A stretch of DNA of 64,000 nucleotides. It comes from Cellulomonas hominis (GTDB lineage Bacteria > Actinomycetota > Actinomycetes > Actinomycetales > Cellulomonadaceae). Under the pieces are notes generated by a model. The model searched no databases, was not told where the DNA came from, and worked only from the letters and a program-made list of their open reading frames with translations. The position numbers and the translations under genes are program-made. Numbering within the stretch: the stretch's first letter is position 1; every line of letters starts with the position of its first letter. The stretch spans positions 124,001 through 188,000 of the forward strand of contig NZ_CABEGA010000018.1 of assembly GCF_901521055.1 (NCBI RefSeq), read 5' to 3'. Below are positions 1 through 8,030 of the stretch, piece by piece.

Positions 1-294
1 GTGCGCCGCAACGCGTTCGGCCGGCAGGTCGACTCGTTCGAGACGGACCTGCGGATCGAGGGCGTGCCGGACTCCGAGGCCGACCCCGTCCACGCCGTCT
101 TCATCCGCGCGCCGTGGGTCGACGAGCTCGGGCCGGAGGCCACGGCGCTCGCCCGCGTGGAGTCCGGGCCGGCCGCCGGTAGGATCGTCGCGGTGCGCCA
201 GGGCCCGCTGCTCGCCACGTCCTTCCACCCGGAGGTCACGGGCGACACGCGGGTGCACCGGCTGTTCGTCGAGATCGTCCGCGACGCCCTGTGA
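1..294 (+). CDS. pdxT: pyridoxal 5'-phosphate synthase glutaminase subunit PdxT, 3' part
   Basis: Only the C-terminal 97 residues are present; the reading frame is open to the left edge, so the GTG at base 1 should not be taken as the start. PdxT hydrolyses glutamine and passes ammonia to PdxS, which makes pyridoxal phosphate from ribose 5-phosphate and glyceraldehyde 3-phosphate. The stretch contains [13 protein letters not shown] and near its end SFHPE, which holds the His and Glu of the class I glutaminase triad (the nucleophilic Cys lies outside the window). The neighbour yebC downstream is the usual actinobacterial partner. The family call is secure from these motifs; pdxS is expected just upstream, outside the window. 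Confidence 0.93.
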   Translation: MRRNAFGRQVDSFETDLRIEGVPDSEADPVHAVFIRAPWVDELGPEATALARVESGPAAGRIVAVRQGPLLATSFHPEVTGDTRVHRLFVEIVRDAL

Positions 295-384
295 GTGCGG
301 GGCGCGACCCGAGGCAGGGGAGCGCCGCACCGCCGGTCCGGGGGACGCGCAGGTCGACTGCGGGAAACGAGAGGGTACGAAGCG

Positions 385-1140
385 ATGTCGGGTCACTCCA
401 AGTGGGCCACCACGAAGCACAAGAAGGCCGTGATCGACGCGAAGCGCGGCAAGCTCTTCGCGAAGCTCATCAAGAACATCGAGGTGGCCGCCCGCACGGG
501 CGGCGGTGACCCCGCGGGCAACCCGACGCTCTTCGACGCCATCCAGAAGGCCAAGAAGACCTCGGTCCCGAACGACAACATCGAGCGCGCGGTCAAGCGC
601 GGCTCCGGTGCCGAGGCCGGCGGCGCGGACTACCAGACGATCCTGTACGAGGGCTACGGCCCCGGCGGCGTCGCGTTCCTGGTGGAGTGCCTCACCGACA
701 ACCGGAACCGCGCCGCGGCCGACGTCCGCGTCGCGTTCACCCGCAGCGGCGGCCAGCTGGCCGACCCGGGCTCCGTGGCCTACCTGTTCTCCCGCAAGGG
801 CGTCGTGATGGTCCCCAAGGAGGGCACCACCGAGGACGACGTCATGATGGCGGTGCTGGAGGCCGGCGCCGAGGAGGTCAACGACGCGGGCGACTCCTAC
901 GAGGTGCTGTCCGAGGCGACCGACCTGGTCGCCGTGCGGACCGCCCTGCAGGACGCGGGCATCGAGTACGACTCCGCCGACGTCGTGTTCCACCCGGCGA
1001 CCCAGATCGAGGTCGACGCCGAGGGCGCGCGCAAGATCCTGCGGCTGATCGACACGCTCGAGGACTCGGACGACGTGCAGAACGTCTACGCGAACTTCGA
1101 CGCCTCCGACGAGGTCATGGCGGAGCTCGAGGACGACTGA
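385..1140 (+). CDS. yebC: YebC/PmpR family DNA-binding regulatory protein
   Basis: A 251-residue protein starting [15 protein letters not shown], the hallmark N-terminus of the YebC/PmpR (TACO1-like) family. The start is the ATG after a purine-rich stretch (gagggtacgaagcg); the frame is open further upstream but that extension is not conserved in character. The family was described as transcriptional regulators, and more recent work links some members to relief of ribosome stalling. The C-terminus is acidic (ELEDD), as usual. It lies between pdxT and ruvC, the typical actinobacterial context. A GC-rich hairpin follows the stop codon. The family is certain; the cellular target cannot be read from sequence. 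Confidence 0.95.
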   Translation: MSGHSKWATTKHKKAVIDAKRGKLFAKLIKNIEVAARTGGGDPAGNPTLFDAIQKAKKTSVPNDNIERAVKRGSGAEAGGADYQTILYEGYGPGGVAFLVECLTDNRNRAAADVRVAFTRSGGQLADPGSVAYLFSRKGVVMVPKEGTTEDDVMMAVLEAGAEEVNDAGDSYEVLSEATDLVAVRTALQDAGIEYDSADVVFHPATQIEVDAEGARKILRLIDTLEDSDDVQNVYANFDASDEVMAELEDD

Positions 1141-1160
1141 GCTCCACGCTGGACCACCCC

Positions 1161-1198
1161 GCGACGCCCCGCCCGGCCCCGGCCGCGCGGGGCGTCGC
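1161..1198 (+). terminator. hairpin after yebC, probable terminator
   Basis: Two 12-base arms (1161-1172 and 1187-1198, GCGACGCCCCGC and its exact complement) enclose a 14-base GC-rich loop, 20 bases after the yebC stop. No clear U-run follows, so it is an intrinsic-like structure of the kind common in high-GC actinobacteria rather than a textbook terminator. Confidence 0.5.
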
Positions 1199-1282
1199 GC
1201 TGCTTGGGGCGGGCCACGCCAGCGCGCGTCCCGCCCGCGCGTCCCGGCCGGTTCCGCGGTGCGCGGCTGGGAGGATGCGGGG

Positions 1283-1852
1283 GTGCGCGTACTCGGAGTG
1301 GACCCCGGACTGACCCGCTGCGGGCTCGGCGTCGTCGACGGCCTGCCCGGCCGCCGGGTGCGGATGGTCGCCGTGGGTGTGGCGCAGACCCGGCCCGACG
1401 AGGACATCGACCAGCGGCTGCTGGGCATCGCGGGCCAGATCGACCTGTGGCTCGAGGAGCACGCCCCCGACGCCCTGGCGGTCGAGCGCGTGTTCGCCCA
1501 GCACAACGTCCGCACGGTCATGGGCACGGCGCAGGTGGCGGGGATCGCGATGCTGGCGGCCGCCCGGCGGCGCATCCCGATCGCGATGCACACGCCGTCC
1601 GAGGTGAAGGCGGCGGTCACGGGCAACGGCCGCGCGGACAAGCCGCAGGTGCAGACGATGGTGGCCCGCCTGCTGCAGCTCGACGAGCTGCCGAGGCCCG
1701 CGGACGCCGCCGACGCGCTCGCGCTGGCGATCTGCCACCTCTGGCGGCCGGCCGGTGCGGTGGGCGCGCCGCAGCGGGCGCCGGGCTCGATGACCGCGGC
1801 GCAGCGCGCCTGGGCGGCCGCGGAGCAGGCCTCGCGGCGCGTGCGGGCCTGA
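1283..1852 (+). CDS. ruvC: crossover junction endodeoxyribonuclease RuvC
   Basis: RuvC is the dimeric, Mg-dependent resolvase that cuts Holliday junctions in complex with RuvAB. The 189-residue product opens [16 protein letters not shown], with the first catalytic Asp in GVDPG. AVERVF supplies a catalytic Glu, and the C-terminal [12 protein letters not shown] holds the last acidic pair. The GTG start puts that motif at the N-terminus as in the family, and GGGAGGATG lies 8 to 14 bases upstream. An upstream in-frame ATG would add eight unconserved residues. It is the first gene of ruvC-ruvA-ruvB, but 137 bases and a separate promoter-like region with a LexA box lie between it and ruvA. Confidence 0.96.
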   Translation: MRVLGVDPGLTRCGLGVVDGLPGRRVRMVAVGVAQTRPDEDIDQRLLGIAGQIDLWLEEHAPDALAVERVFAQHNVRTVMGTAQVAGIAMLAAARRRIPIAMHTPSEVKAAVTGNGRADKPQVQTMVARLLQLDELPRPADAADALALAICHLWRPAGAVGAPQRAPGSMTAAQRAWAAAEQASRRVRA

Positions 1853-1929
1853 CCGTGCGGGCCTGACCGCTCGCGCTGCGGGGACCGCACCGGCGCGCCG
1901 CCCGCCGTCCCCAGGGGCGCGCGTGTCGT

Positions 1930-1945
1930 TCGTACAGGTGTTCGC
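1930..1945. promoter_or_regulatory. LexA-type SOS box before ruvA
   Basis: TCGTACAGGTGTTCGC matches 10 of the 12 defined positions of the actinobacterial SOS consensus TCGAAC-N4-GTTCGA. It overlaps a possible -35 element (CGTACA, 1931-1936) set 17 bases before a possible -10 element (CAGACT, 1954-1959), so LexA bound here would block ruvAB transcription. DNA-damage induction of ruv genes is established in related bacteria; the use of this site is inferred. Confidence 0.65.
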
Positions 1946-1989
1946 ACGCGTGGCAGACTGCTCGCGATGTCCGACGGGAAGGAGCCGGT

Positions 1990-2610
1990 GTGATCGCCTC
2001 GGTGCACGGGACGGTGCAGGCCGTGCGGCTGGACGCCGCGGTGGTGGAGGTCGGCGGGGTGGGCATGCTCGTGCAGGCCACGCCGGCGACGCTGGCGGGG
2101 CTGCGCGTGGGCCAGACCGCCACGCTGCACACCTCGCTGGTCGTCCGGGAGGACTCGCTGACGCTGTTCGGGTTCGCCGACGCCGACGAGCGCGAGGTGT
2201 TCGAGGTGCTGCAGACCGTCAGCGGCGTCGGGCCCCGGCTCGCGCTGGCGATGCTCGCCGTGCACACGCCGGACGGCCTGCGGCGGGCGGTCGCGACCGA
2301 GGACCTCGCCGCGCTCAAGCGGGTGCCCGGCATCGGGCACAAGGGCGCGCAGCGGATCGTGCTGGAGCTCGCCGACCGCCTCGGAGCGCCCGCCGCCGTC
2401 CCGGCCGCCGCGGGCGCCTCCGCCGCGGCCGCGCCGGTCGACCGCCGGGACCAGGTGGTCGACGCGCTCGTGGGCCTCGGCTGGAACCAGAAGGCCGCGC
2501 AGGACGCGGTGACGTCCGTGCTGGACGGCAGCGACGAGCCGGTGGGGGAGTCGGAGGTCGCCGGCGTGCTCCGGGCGGCGCTGCGCACGCTGGGCGGCGG
2601 TCGTGGCTGA
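1990..2610 (+). CDS. ruvA: Holliday junction branch migration protein RuvA
   Basis: RuvA binds the four-way junction as a tetramer and loads the RuvB motor. The 206-residue protein starts [12 protein letters not shown] (family MIASVRG). It has an N-terminal OB-fold, a central helix-hairpin-helix region with [11 protein letters not shown] (about residues 79-89) and [15 protein letters not shown] (about 114-128), an Ala-rich linker near 135-155, and the C-terminal three-helix domain that contacts RuvB. The GTG start follows GGAAGGAG. It overlaps ruvB by 8 bases, so the two are translationally coupled. A LexA-type box 44 bases upstream suggests control by DNA damage. Confidence 0.97.
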   Translation: MIASVHGTVQAVRLDAAVVEVGGVGMLVQATPATLAGLRVGQTATLHTSLVVREDSLTLFGFADADEREVFEVLQTVSGVGPRLALAMLAVHTPDGLRRAVATEDLAALKRVPGIGHKGAQRIVLELADRLGAPAAVPAAAGASAAAAPVDRRDQVVDALVGLGWNQKAAQDAVTSVLDGSDEPVGESEVAGVLRAALRTLGGGRG

Positions 2611-3688
2611 CGGCACCGACGGGCTCGCGGGCCCCGGGTTCGACGCGGCGGGGGACGTGCCCGGCGACGGGCCCGCGTCCGTCGTCCGGCCGGGGGCCGA
2701 CGAGCTGGAGCGCGCCGCCGAGGCCGCCCTGCGCCCGCGGCACCTCGACGAGTTCGTCGGCCAGCGGGTCGTCCGGGAGCAGCTCTCCCTGGTCCTGGAG
2801 GCCGCCGTCGGCCGGGGCCGCGCGCCCGACCACGTGCTCCTGTCCGGCCCCCCGGGGCTCGGGAAGACCACCCTCGCGATGATCATCGCGGCAGAGCTGC
2901 ACACCTCGCTGCGCGTGACGAGCGGCCCGGCGATCCAGCACGCGGGCGACCTGGCGGCGATCCTGTCCTCCCTCGAGGAGGGCGAGGTGCTGTTCCTCGA
3001 CGAGATCCACCGGCTCGCCCGGCCCGCCGAGGAGCTGCTGTACGTCGCGATGGAGGACTTCCGCGTCGACGTCGTGGTCGGCAAGGGCGCGGGGGCGAGT
3101 GCCATCCCGCTGGCCCTGCCGCCGTTCACGGTGGTCGGCGCGACCACCCGCGCCGGGCTGCTGCCGGCGCCCCTGCGCGACCGGTTCGGCTTCACCGGCC
3201 ACCTCGACTTCTACGCCGACGACGAGCTCGAGCGGGTGCTGATGCGCTCCGCGGGCCTGCTCGGCGTCCCGCTGGCCGCCGAGGCCGCGGCGGAGATCGC
3301 CTCCCGGTCGCGCGGGACGCCCCGCATCGCCAACCGGCTGCTGCGCCGGGTGCGGGACTGGGCGCAGGTCCGGGGCGACGGCACGCTGTCCCTCGACGCG
3401 GCGCGCGCGGCGCTCGCCGTGTACGAGGTGGACCACCGCGGGCTCGACCGGCTCGACCGCGCGGTGCTGACGGCGCTGTGCACCCGGTTCGGCGGCGGGC
3501 CCGTCGGGCTCACGACGCTCGCCGTGGCGGTCGGCGAGGAGCCTGAGACGGTGGAGACGGTCGCGGAGCCGTTCCTCGTGCGCGAGGGGCTCATCGGCCG
3601 CACGCCACGGGGGCGGGTCGCGACCGCGGAGGCCTGGGCCCACCTCGGCCTCACCGCGCCCGTGCCGACGGGCACGCTGTTCGGCTGA
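2603..3688 (+). CDS. ruvB: Holliday junction branch migration ATPase RuvB
   Basis: RuvB is the hexameric AAA+ motor that drives branch migration with RuvA. In the 361-residue product an unusually Gly/Asp/Pro-rich N-terminal tail of about 35 residues precedes the family start ([11 protein letters not shown]). Walker A is [11 protein letters not shown], Walker [10 protein letters not shown], sensor 1 VGATTRAG, and the arginine finger region is LRDRFG. The C-terminal winged-helix domain follows ([13 protein letters not shown] to the end). The GTG start lies inside the ruvA 3' end, an 8-base overlap. The gene completes the ruvCAB set, and a σA-like promoter for yajC follows it. Confidence 0.97.
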   Translation: MADGTDGLAGPGFDAAGDVPGDGPASVVRPGADELERAAEAALRPRHLDEFVGQRVVREQLSLVLEAAVGRGRAPDHVLLSGPPGLGKTTLAMIIAAELHTSLRVTSGPAIQHAGDLAAILSSLEEGEVLFLDEIHRLARPAEELLYVAMEDFRVDVVVGKGAGASAIPLALPPFTVVGATTRAGLLPAPLRDRFGFTGHLDFYADDELERVLMRSAGLLGVPLAAEAAAEIASRSRGTPRIANRLLRRVRDWAQVRGDGTLSLDAARAALAVYEVDHRGLDRLDRAVLTALCTRFGGGPVGLTTLAVAVGEEPETVETVAEPFLVREGLIGRTPRGRVATAEAWAHLGLTAPVPTGTLFG

Positions 3689-3731
3689 CCGCCGGACGTC
3701 CGCGGCGGGAACCCACCCCGCCCCGGACTCG

Positions 3732-3760
3732 TTAGGAGCCCGGAGCCGTGGCGCTAGACT
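3732..3760 (+). promoter_or_regulatory. σA-type promoter for yajC-secD-secF
   Basis: TTAGGA (3732-3737) and TAGACT (3755-3760) are spaced by 17 bases, a good housekeeping promoter for an actinobacterium. It sits 36 bases before the yajC GTG and after the ruvB stop, separating the sec genes from the ruv genes. Confidence 0.6.
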
Positions 3761-3796
3761 GCGGCCGACCTCACACGCGATCTGGAGCTGTTCTTC

Positions 3797-4216
3797 GTGG
3801 ACCCGACCTTCCTCATCATCCTCGTCATCGCCGTCGGTGCGATGTGGCTCATGTCGAGCCGGCAGCGCAAGATGCAGCGGCAGCAGCTGAGCTTCCGCGA
3901 CAACCTGCAGCCCGGCCAGGAGGTCATGACCAGCTCCGGCATGTACGGCACGGTGGTCGAGGTCGAGGACGACGTCATCACGATCGAGTCCACCCCGGGC
4001 AACCAGACCCGCTGGATCAAGGCCGCCATCGCCAAGCTCGTGGAGCCGCCGGTCGAGGAGGTCGAGACCGCCGAGGAGGCGGGCGACGACGTCGAGTGGC
4101 GCGACGAGCCCGGCGCCGTGCCCCCGGGCCGGATCGACGTCCCGGACGACCTCTCCTCGCTCCAGCCGCCGCGGGACGACGAGGGCCCCGACAGCACCAG
4201 GAAGCCGCAGCAGTAG
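3797..4216 (+). CDS. yajC: preprotein translocase subunit YajC
   Basis: YajC is the small single-span partner of SecDF at the SecYEG translocon. The 139-residue protein starts with a GTG (VDPTFLIIL), has one hydrophobic N-terminal segment (about residues 4-17, FLIILVIAVGAMWLM) followed by SSRQRKMQ and the conserved core LQPGQEVMTSSGMYGTVVEV. The acidic, Pro-rich C-terminal tail (about 90-139) is longer than in Gram-negative homologues, as is usual in actinobacteria. It lies directly upstream of secD, the conserved gene order. Confidence 0.93.
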   Translation: MDPTFLIILVIAVGAMWLMSSRQRKMQRQQLSFRDNLQPGQEVMTSSGMYGTVVEVEDDVITIESTPGNQTRWIKAAIAKLVEPPVEEVETAEEAGDDVEWRDEPGAVPPGRIDVPDDLSSLQPPRDDEGPDSTRKPQQ

Positions 4217-4328
4217 TCGACGGGTCCGCCGGTCCGGCGCGGCGCACGCCGCCGCCCGGGAACCGGAACCCCCCACCCGCACCGCCCGCGTGACCGCGGG
4301 CGGTGCGCGCACGAGAGAAGACGATCCG

Positions 4329-6176
4329 TTGGCCCCACCCACCCGCCGCCGGCACCCGGCGCGCACGCTGCTCACGCTCGCCGTCATCCTGGCCGCCGTC
4401 TTCGGCGCCGTCTTCGCGGGGACCCGGTTCTCCGACGCGACGTGGAGCCCGAAGCTCGCGCTCGACCTCGAGGGCGGCACGCAGCTGATCCTCGCGCCGG
4501 TCGCCGAGGACGAGTCCGAGGTGACGTCGGAGACGATCGCCCAGGCGATCGAGGTCATCCGCCAGCGCGTGGACTCGTCCGGCGTCGCCGAGGCCGAGAT
4601 CACCAGCCAGGGCGGGTCCAACATCGTGGTCGCCCTGCCGGGCCGCCCGAGCGAGGAGACGCTGGACCTCGTCCGCACCTCGGCGCAGATGGAGTTCCGG
4701 CCGGTCCTGACCTACGGGGCCCCCGAGCCGACGGCCGCCGCGACCCCGACGCCCACCGACGGCACCGCCGCCGAGGAGCCGTCCGACGAGCCCGCGACCG
4801 AGGCCCCGGAGTCGCCCAGCGACGCCGCGTACTACGTGACGCCCGCCGTCCAGGCGCAGTACGACGCGCTCGACTGCACCGACCCGGCGAACCTCACCGG
4901 CGGCCAGTCCGGTCCCGCCGACAAGGCGCTCGTCACCTGCGACCCCGAGGGCACGGTCAAGTACGTCCTCGGCCCGGTCGAGGTCGAGGGCGCCCGCATC
5001 TCCAACGCGAGCTCCGGCCTCCAGGTCAGCCAGTCCGGCGCGGTGACCAACACCTGGGCCGTGAACCTCGAGTTCGACGACGAGGGCACGCGCCAGTTCG
5101 CCGACGTGACCGAGCGCCTGCAGGGCCTGACGGCACCGCAGAACCAGTTCGCGATCGTCCTGGACGGCCTGGTCATCTCGGCACCGTCGCTCGACCCCGG
5201 CGTGATCATCTCGGACGGGCGGCCGGAGATCACCGGCTCGTTCACCCGCGAGACCGCCGCGTCGCTCGCCAACCAGCTCAAGTTCGGGTCCCTGCCGCTG
5301 AGCTTCGAGGTGCAGAGCGAGGAGCAGATCTCCGCGACGCTCGGCTCCGAGCAGCTGGAGAAGGGCCTCATCGCGGGCCTCATCGGCCTGCTGCTCGTGG
5401 TGCTGTACTCGCTGTTCCAGTACCGGGCGCTCGGCCTCGTCACGGTGGCGTCGCTCGCGATCGCGGCGGTGCTCACCTACGGCGTCATCACCCTGCTGTC
5501 CTGGACGCAGGGGTACCGCCTGTCGCTGCCCGGCGTCGCGGGCCTGATCGTGGCGATCGGCATCACGGCGGACTCGTTCATCGTGTACTTCGAGCGCATC
5601 CGTGACGAGCTCCGCGAGGGCCGCACCCTGGTCGCGGCCGTCGACCGCGGGTGGGAGCGGGCGCGCCGCACGATCCTGGCGTCCGACGCCGTGAACTTCC
5701 TGGCCGCGATCGTCCTGTACTTCCTGGCGGTCGGCTCGGTCCGGGGCTTCGCGTTCACGCTCGGGCTCACGACCCTGCTCGACCTGCTCATCGTGTTCAC
5801 CTTCACCCACCCGGTGATGCTGCTGATCGCGCGGACGAAGTTCTTCGGCAGCGGCCACCCGCTGTCCGGGCTCGACCCGCGCCGTCTCGGCGCGTCGGGC
5901 GGCACCCGGTACGTCGGCCGCGGGCGTATCGCCACCGGCCGCCGCGCCGAGGCCGACGCCCCGGCCCCGGAGCAGGCCGGCCTGGACGTGCCGACCTCGA
6001 CGCTCGTCGCGGCCCCCGTGGGCGCGGGCGGCACCATCGCCGAGCGCCGCGCCGCCGCGCGCGCCGCGCAGGCCGGCGCGGTCACCCCGGACGACCCGGC
6101 GCCGGACGGCCCGGCTCCTGATGACGGCACGCCCCCCGAGGACGCCGCACGACGTACCGAGGGGAGCGAGGCCTGA
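4329..6176 (+). CDS. secD: protein translocase subunit SecD
   Basis: SecD forms with SecF an RND-type, proton-motive-force-driven complex that pulls exported proteins out of the Sec channel. The 615-residue protein has a first membrane span near the N-terminus (LLTLAVILAAVFGAVFAG), the D1 motif LDLEGGTQL, a large extracytoplasmic domain with a Thr/Pro/Glu-rich insert (about residues 130-165), and a C-terminal bundle of five spans starting LIAGLIGLLLVVLYSLFQY. I chose the TTG at 4329 because GAGAGAAG lies 9 bases before it; a GTG at 4290 in the same frame lacks such a site. The C-terminal tail is charged and Ala-rich. It overlaps secF by one base (TGATG). Confidence 0.94.
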   Translation: MAPPTRRRHPARTLLTLAVILAAVFGAVFAGTRFSDATWSPKLALDLEGGTQLILAPVAEDESEVTSETIAQAIEVIRQRVDSSGVAEAEITSQGGSNIVVALPGRPSEETLDLVRTSAQMEFRPVLTYGAPEPTAAATPTPTDGTAAEEPSDEPATEAPESPSDAAYYVTPAVQAQYDALDCTDPANLTGGQSGPADKALVTCDPEGTVKYVLGPVEVEGARISNASSGLQVSQSGAVTNTWAVNLEFDDEGTRQFADVTERLQGLTAPQNQFAIVLDGLVISAPSLDPGVIISDGRPEITGSFTRETAASLANQLKFGSLPLSFEVQSEEQISATLGSEQLEKGLIAGLIGLLLVVLYSLFQYRALGLVTVASLAIAAVLTYGVITLLSWTQGYRLSLPGVAGLIVAIGITADSFIVYFERIRDELREGRTLVAAVDRGWERARRTILASDAVNFLAAIVLYFLAVGSVRGFAFTLGLTTLLDLLIVFTFTHPVMLLIARTKFFGSGHPLSGLDPRRLGASGGTRYVGRGRIATGRRAEADAPAPEQAGLDVPTSTLVAAPVGAGGTIAERRAAARAAQAGAVTPDDPAPDGPAPDDGTPPEDAARRTEGSEA

Positions 6177-7282
6177 TGGCCGTCAACTTCGCCCAGTGGG
6201 GCAACGACCTGTACACCGGCCGCCGCTCGTACGACATCGTCGGCCGGCGCCGGCTGTGGTTCACGATCTCCGGCGTGCTCGTGCTGCTGTCGGTGATCCT
6301 GCTGTTCAAGCCGGGTCTGCAGCCGGGCATCGAGTTCCGCGGCGGCTCCGAGTTCACCGTGTCGAACGTGTCGACCACCGACCAGCAGCCCGCGCTCGAC
6401 GCGGTCGCCGAGGTCGCGCCCGACGAGGTCCCGCGCGTGACGAACGTCGGCGCCTCGGCGATCCGCATCCAGACCGCCGAGCTCACGAACGACCAGGTCG
6501 AGCAGGTCCGCACCGGCCTCGAGGAGGCCTACGGGGTCTCCGAGGACGAGGTCGCCAGCTCGTTCATCGGCCCGACCTGGGGCAAGGACGTCTCGCAGAA
6601 GGCCCTGACGAGCCTCGTGGTGTTCCTCGTCCTGGTCGCGATCGTCATGACGCTGTACTTCCGCAACTGGCGGATGGCCGTCGCCGCGCTGGTCGCGCTG
6701 TTCCACGACCTCGTGATCACGGTCGGCGTCTACGCGGGGGTCGGCTGGGAGGTCACGCCGGCGACGGTGATCGGCTTCCTCACCATCCTCGGGTACTCGA
6801 TCTACGACACCGTCGTGGTGTTCGACAAGGTCCGGGAGAACACGGCCGGCATCACCGACCAGACGCGCGCCACCTACGAGGAGCGCGCGAACCTGGCGGT
6901 CAACCAGACCCTGGTCCGGTCGATCAACACCTCCGTGGTGGCGCTGCTGCCCGTCGCGGCGATCCTGTTCATCGGTGCCTTCGTGCTCGGTGCCGGGACG
7001 CTGCGGGACATCGCGCTCGCCCTGTTCGTCGGCATGATCGTCGGCGCGTTCTCGTCGATCTTCCTCGCGACCCCCCTCGAGGTCGCCCTGCGGCTCCGGG
7101 AGCGTCCGATCCGGGAGCACACCGCGCGGGTCCTCGCGAGCCGGCGGGAGCTCGTCGCCGCGGGCGTGGGCGCGGACGCCTCGCCGGAGGAGGTCGCGGT
7201 CGCGCGGTTCACCGGTCAGGTGCGGCCCGGGGGTCACCAGGGCGTGTCCGCGCAGCCGCGCCGGAAGAAGGGGAAGCGATGA
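6176..7282 (+). CDS. secF: protein translocase subunit SecF
   Basis: SecF is the second half of the SecDF complex. The 368-residue protein begins MAVNFAQWGNDLYTGRRSYDIVGRRRLWF, then a first span (FTISGVLVLLSVILLF), the conserved FRGGSEF of the extracytoplasmic domain, and five further spans including VVFLVLVAIVMTLYFRNWRM and the motif YSIYDTVVVFDKVREN. The start codon overlaps the secD stop by one base, and the stop overlaps the apt start (ATGA). The C-terminal tail is basic (RRKKGKR), as expected for a cytoplasmic end. Confidence 0.96.
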   Translation: MAVNFAQWGNDLYTGRRSYDIVGRRRLWFTISGVLVLLSVILLFKPGLQPGIEFRGGSEFTVSNVSTTDQQPALDAVAEVAPDEVPRVTNVGASAIRIQTAELTNDQVEQVRTGLEEAYGVSEDEVASSFIGPTWGKDVSQKALTSLVVFLVLVAIVMTLYFRNWRMAVAALVALFHDLVITVGVYAGVGWEVTPATVIGFLTILGYSIYDTVVVFDKVRENTAGITDQTRATYEERANLAVNQTLVRSINTSVVALLPVAAILFIGAFVLGAGTLRDIALALFVGMIVGAFSSIFLATPLEVALRLRERPIREHTARVLASRRELVAAGVGADASPEEVAVARFTGQVRPGGHQGVSAQPRRKKGKR

Positions 7283-7860
7283 CCGGGGTCACCAGCGGGG
7301 CGGACCGCTCCGAGGAGGTCGCCGGGCTCACCGGCGCGGCGCTCGTCGCCCGCGTCGAGCAGCTGGTCCGCGACGTGCCGGACTACCCGACGGCCGGCGT
7401 GGTCTTCAAGGACATCACCCCGCTGCTCGCGGACGGACCCGCCTTCGCGGCGGTCGTCCGGGAGATGGCGGCGCGGGTCCCCGGGCCGGTCGACCTGGTG
7501 GCCGGCATGGAGGCGCGCGGGTTCATCCTCGCGGCACCGGTCGCGCTCGCCCTCGGCGCGGGCTTCCTGCCGGTGCGCAAGGCCGGCAAGCTGCCCGGCC
7601 CGACCGCGCGCCGGGACTACCAGCTCGAGTACGGCGCCGCCTCGGTGGAGCTGCACCCGTTCACGGTGCCCGCCGGCTCGCGCGTGCTCGTGGTGGACGA
7701 CGTCCTGGCCACGGGCGGGACGGCTGCGGCGACCGTCGAGCTGCTGGAGGAGTGCGGCGCCGAGGTCGTGGGGCTGTCGTTCCTCATGGACCTCACGTTC
7801 CTGCCCGGCCGGTCACGGCTCGCCGGCCACCACGTCGACGCGCTGCTCGACGTCCGCTGA
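7279..7860 (+). CDS. apt: adenine phosphoribosyltransferase
   Basis: Apt salvages adenine by converting it with PRPP to AMP. The 193-residue protein has the family N-terminal signature DYPTAGVVFKDITPLLADG (about residues 34-52), AGMEARGF in the middle, and the PRPP-binding loop VLVVDDVLATGGTAAA. The start codon overlaps the secF stop in ATGA, so the gene is read with secDF. The operon with secDF and the following rsh gene is the standard actinobacterial arrangement. The substrate assignment to adenine rests on the close family signatures rather than on context alone. Confidence 0.95.
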   Translation: MTGVTSGADRSEEVAGLTGAALVARVEQLVRDVPDYPTAGVVFKDITPLLADGPAFAAVVREMAARVPGPVDLVAGMEARGFILAAPVALALGAGFLPVRKAGKLPGPTARRDYQLEYGAASVELHPFTVPAGSRVLVVDDVLATGGTAAATVELLEECGAEVVGLSFLMDLTFLPGRSRLAGHHVDALLDVR

Positions 7861-7893
7861 CACCGGGCGGGGGACCGGCGTCGCCGGCCCGTC

Positions 7894-7937
7894 CGGCGTC
7901 GGCGCGCCCCCCGACCGGCGGGGTCGCGCCGACGCCG
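7894..7937. terminator. hairpin between apt and rsh
   Basis: A perfect 13-base inverted repeat (7894-7906 CGGCGTCGGCGCG and 7925-7937) with an 18-base loop lies 33 bases after the apt stop. It has no U-run. The probable rsh -10 box follows immediately, so the structure may both end the secDF-apt transcript and cover the -35 region of the next promoter. Confidence 0.5.
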
Positions 7938-7943
7938 TAGAAT
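7938..7943 (+). promoter_or_regulatory. probable -10 box of the rsh gene
   Basis: TAGAAT fits the actinobacterial TANNNT -10 form and lies 87 bases before the rsh start. No good -35 hexamer is seen because the position is taken by the 3' arm of the hairpin 7894-7937. Confidence 0.5.
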
Positions 7944-8030
7944 CGTGCGGATCGGCGGCTCGACCGGGGTGACCACCCCGGGCGGACCGTGACTCACAGC
8001 CGGGTGCTCCCGGCACGGCAGGAGGCGCGC

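Noticed and set aside
4290-4328. GTG at 4290 as the start of secD.
   Set aside because: It lacks a ribosome binding site and adds 13 unconserved residues, while the TTG at 4329 has GAGAGAAG at a good distance. The choice is likely but not certain.
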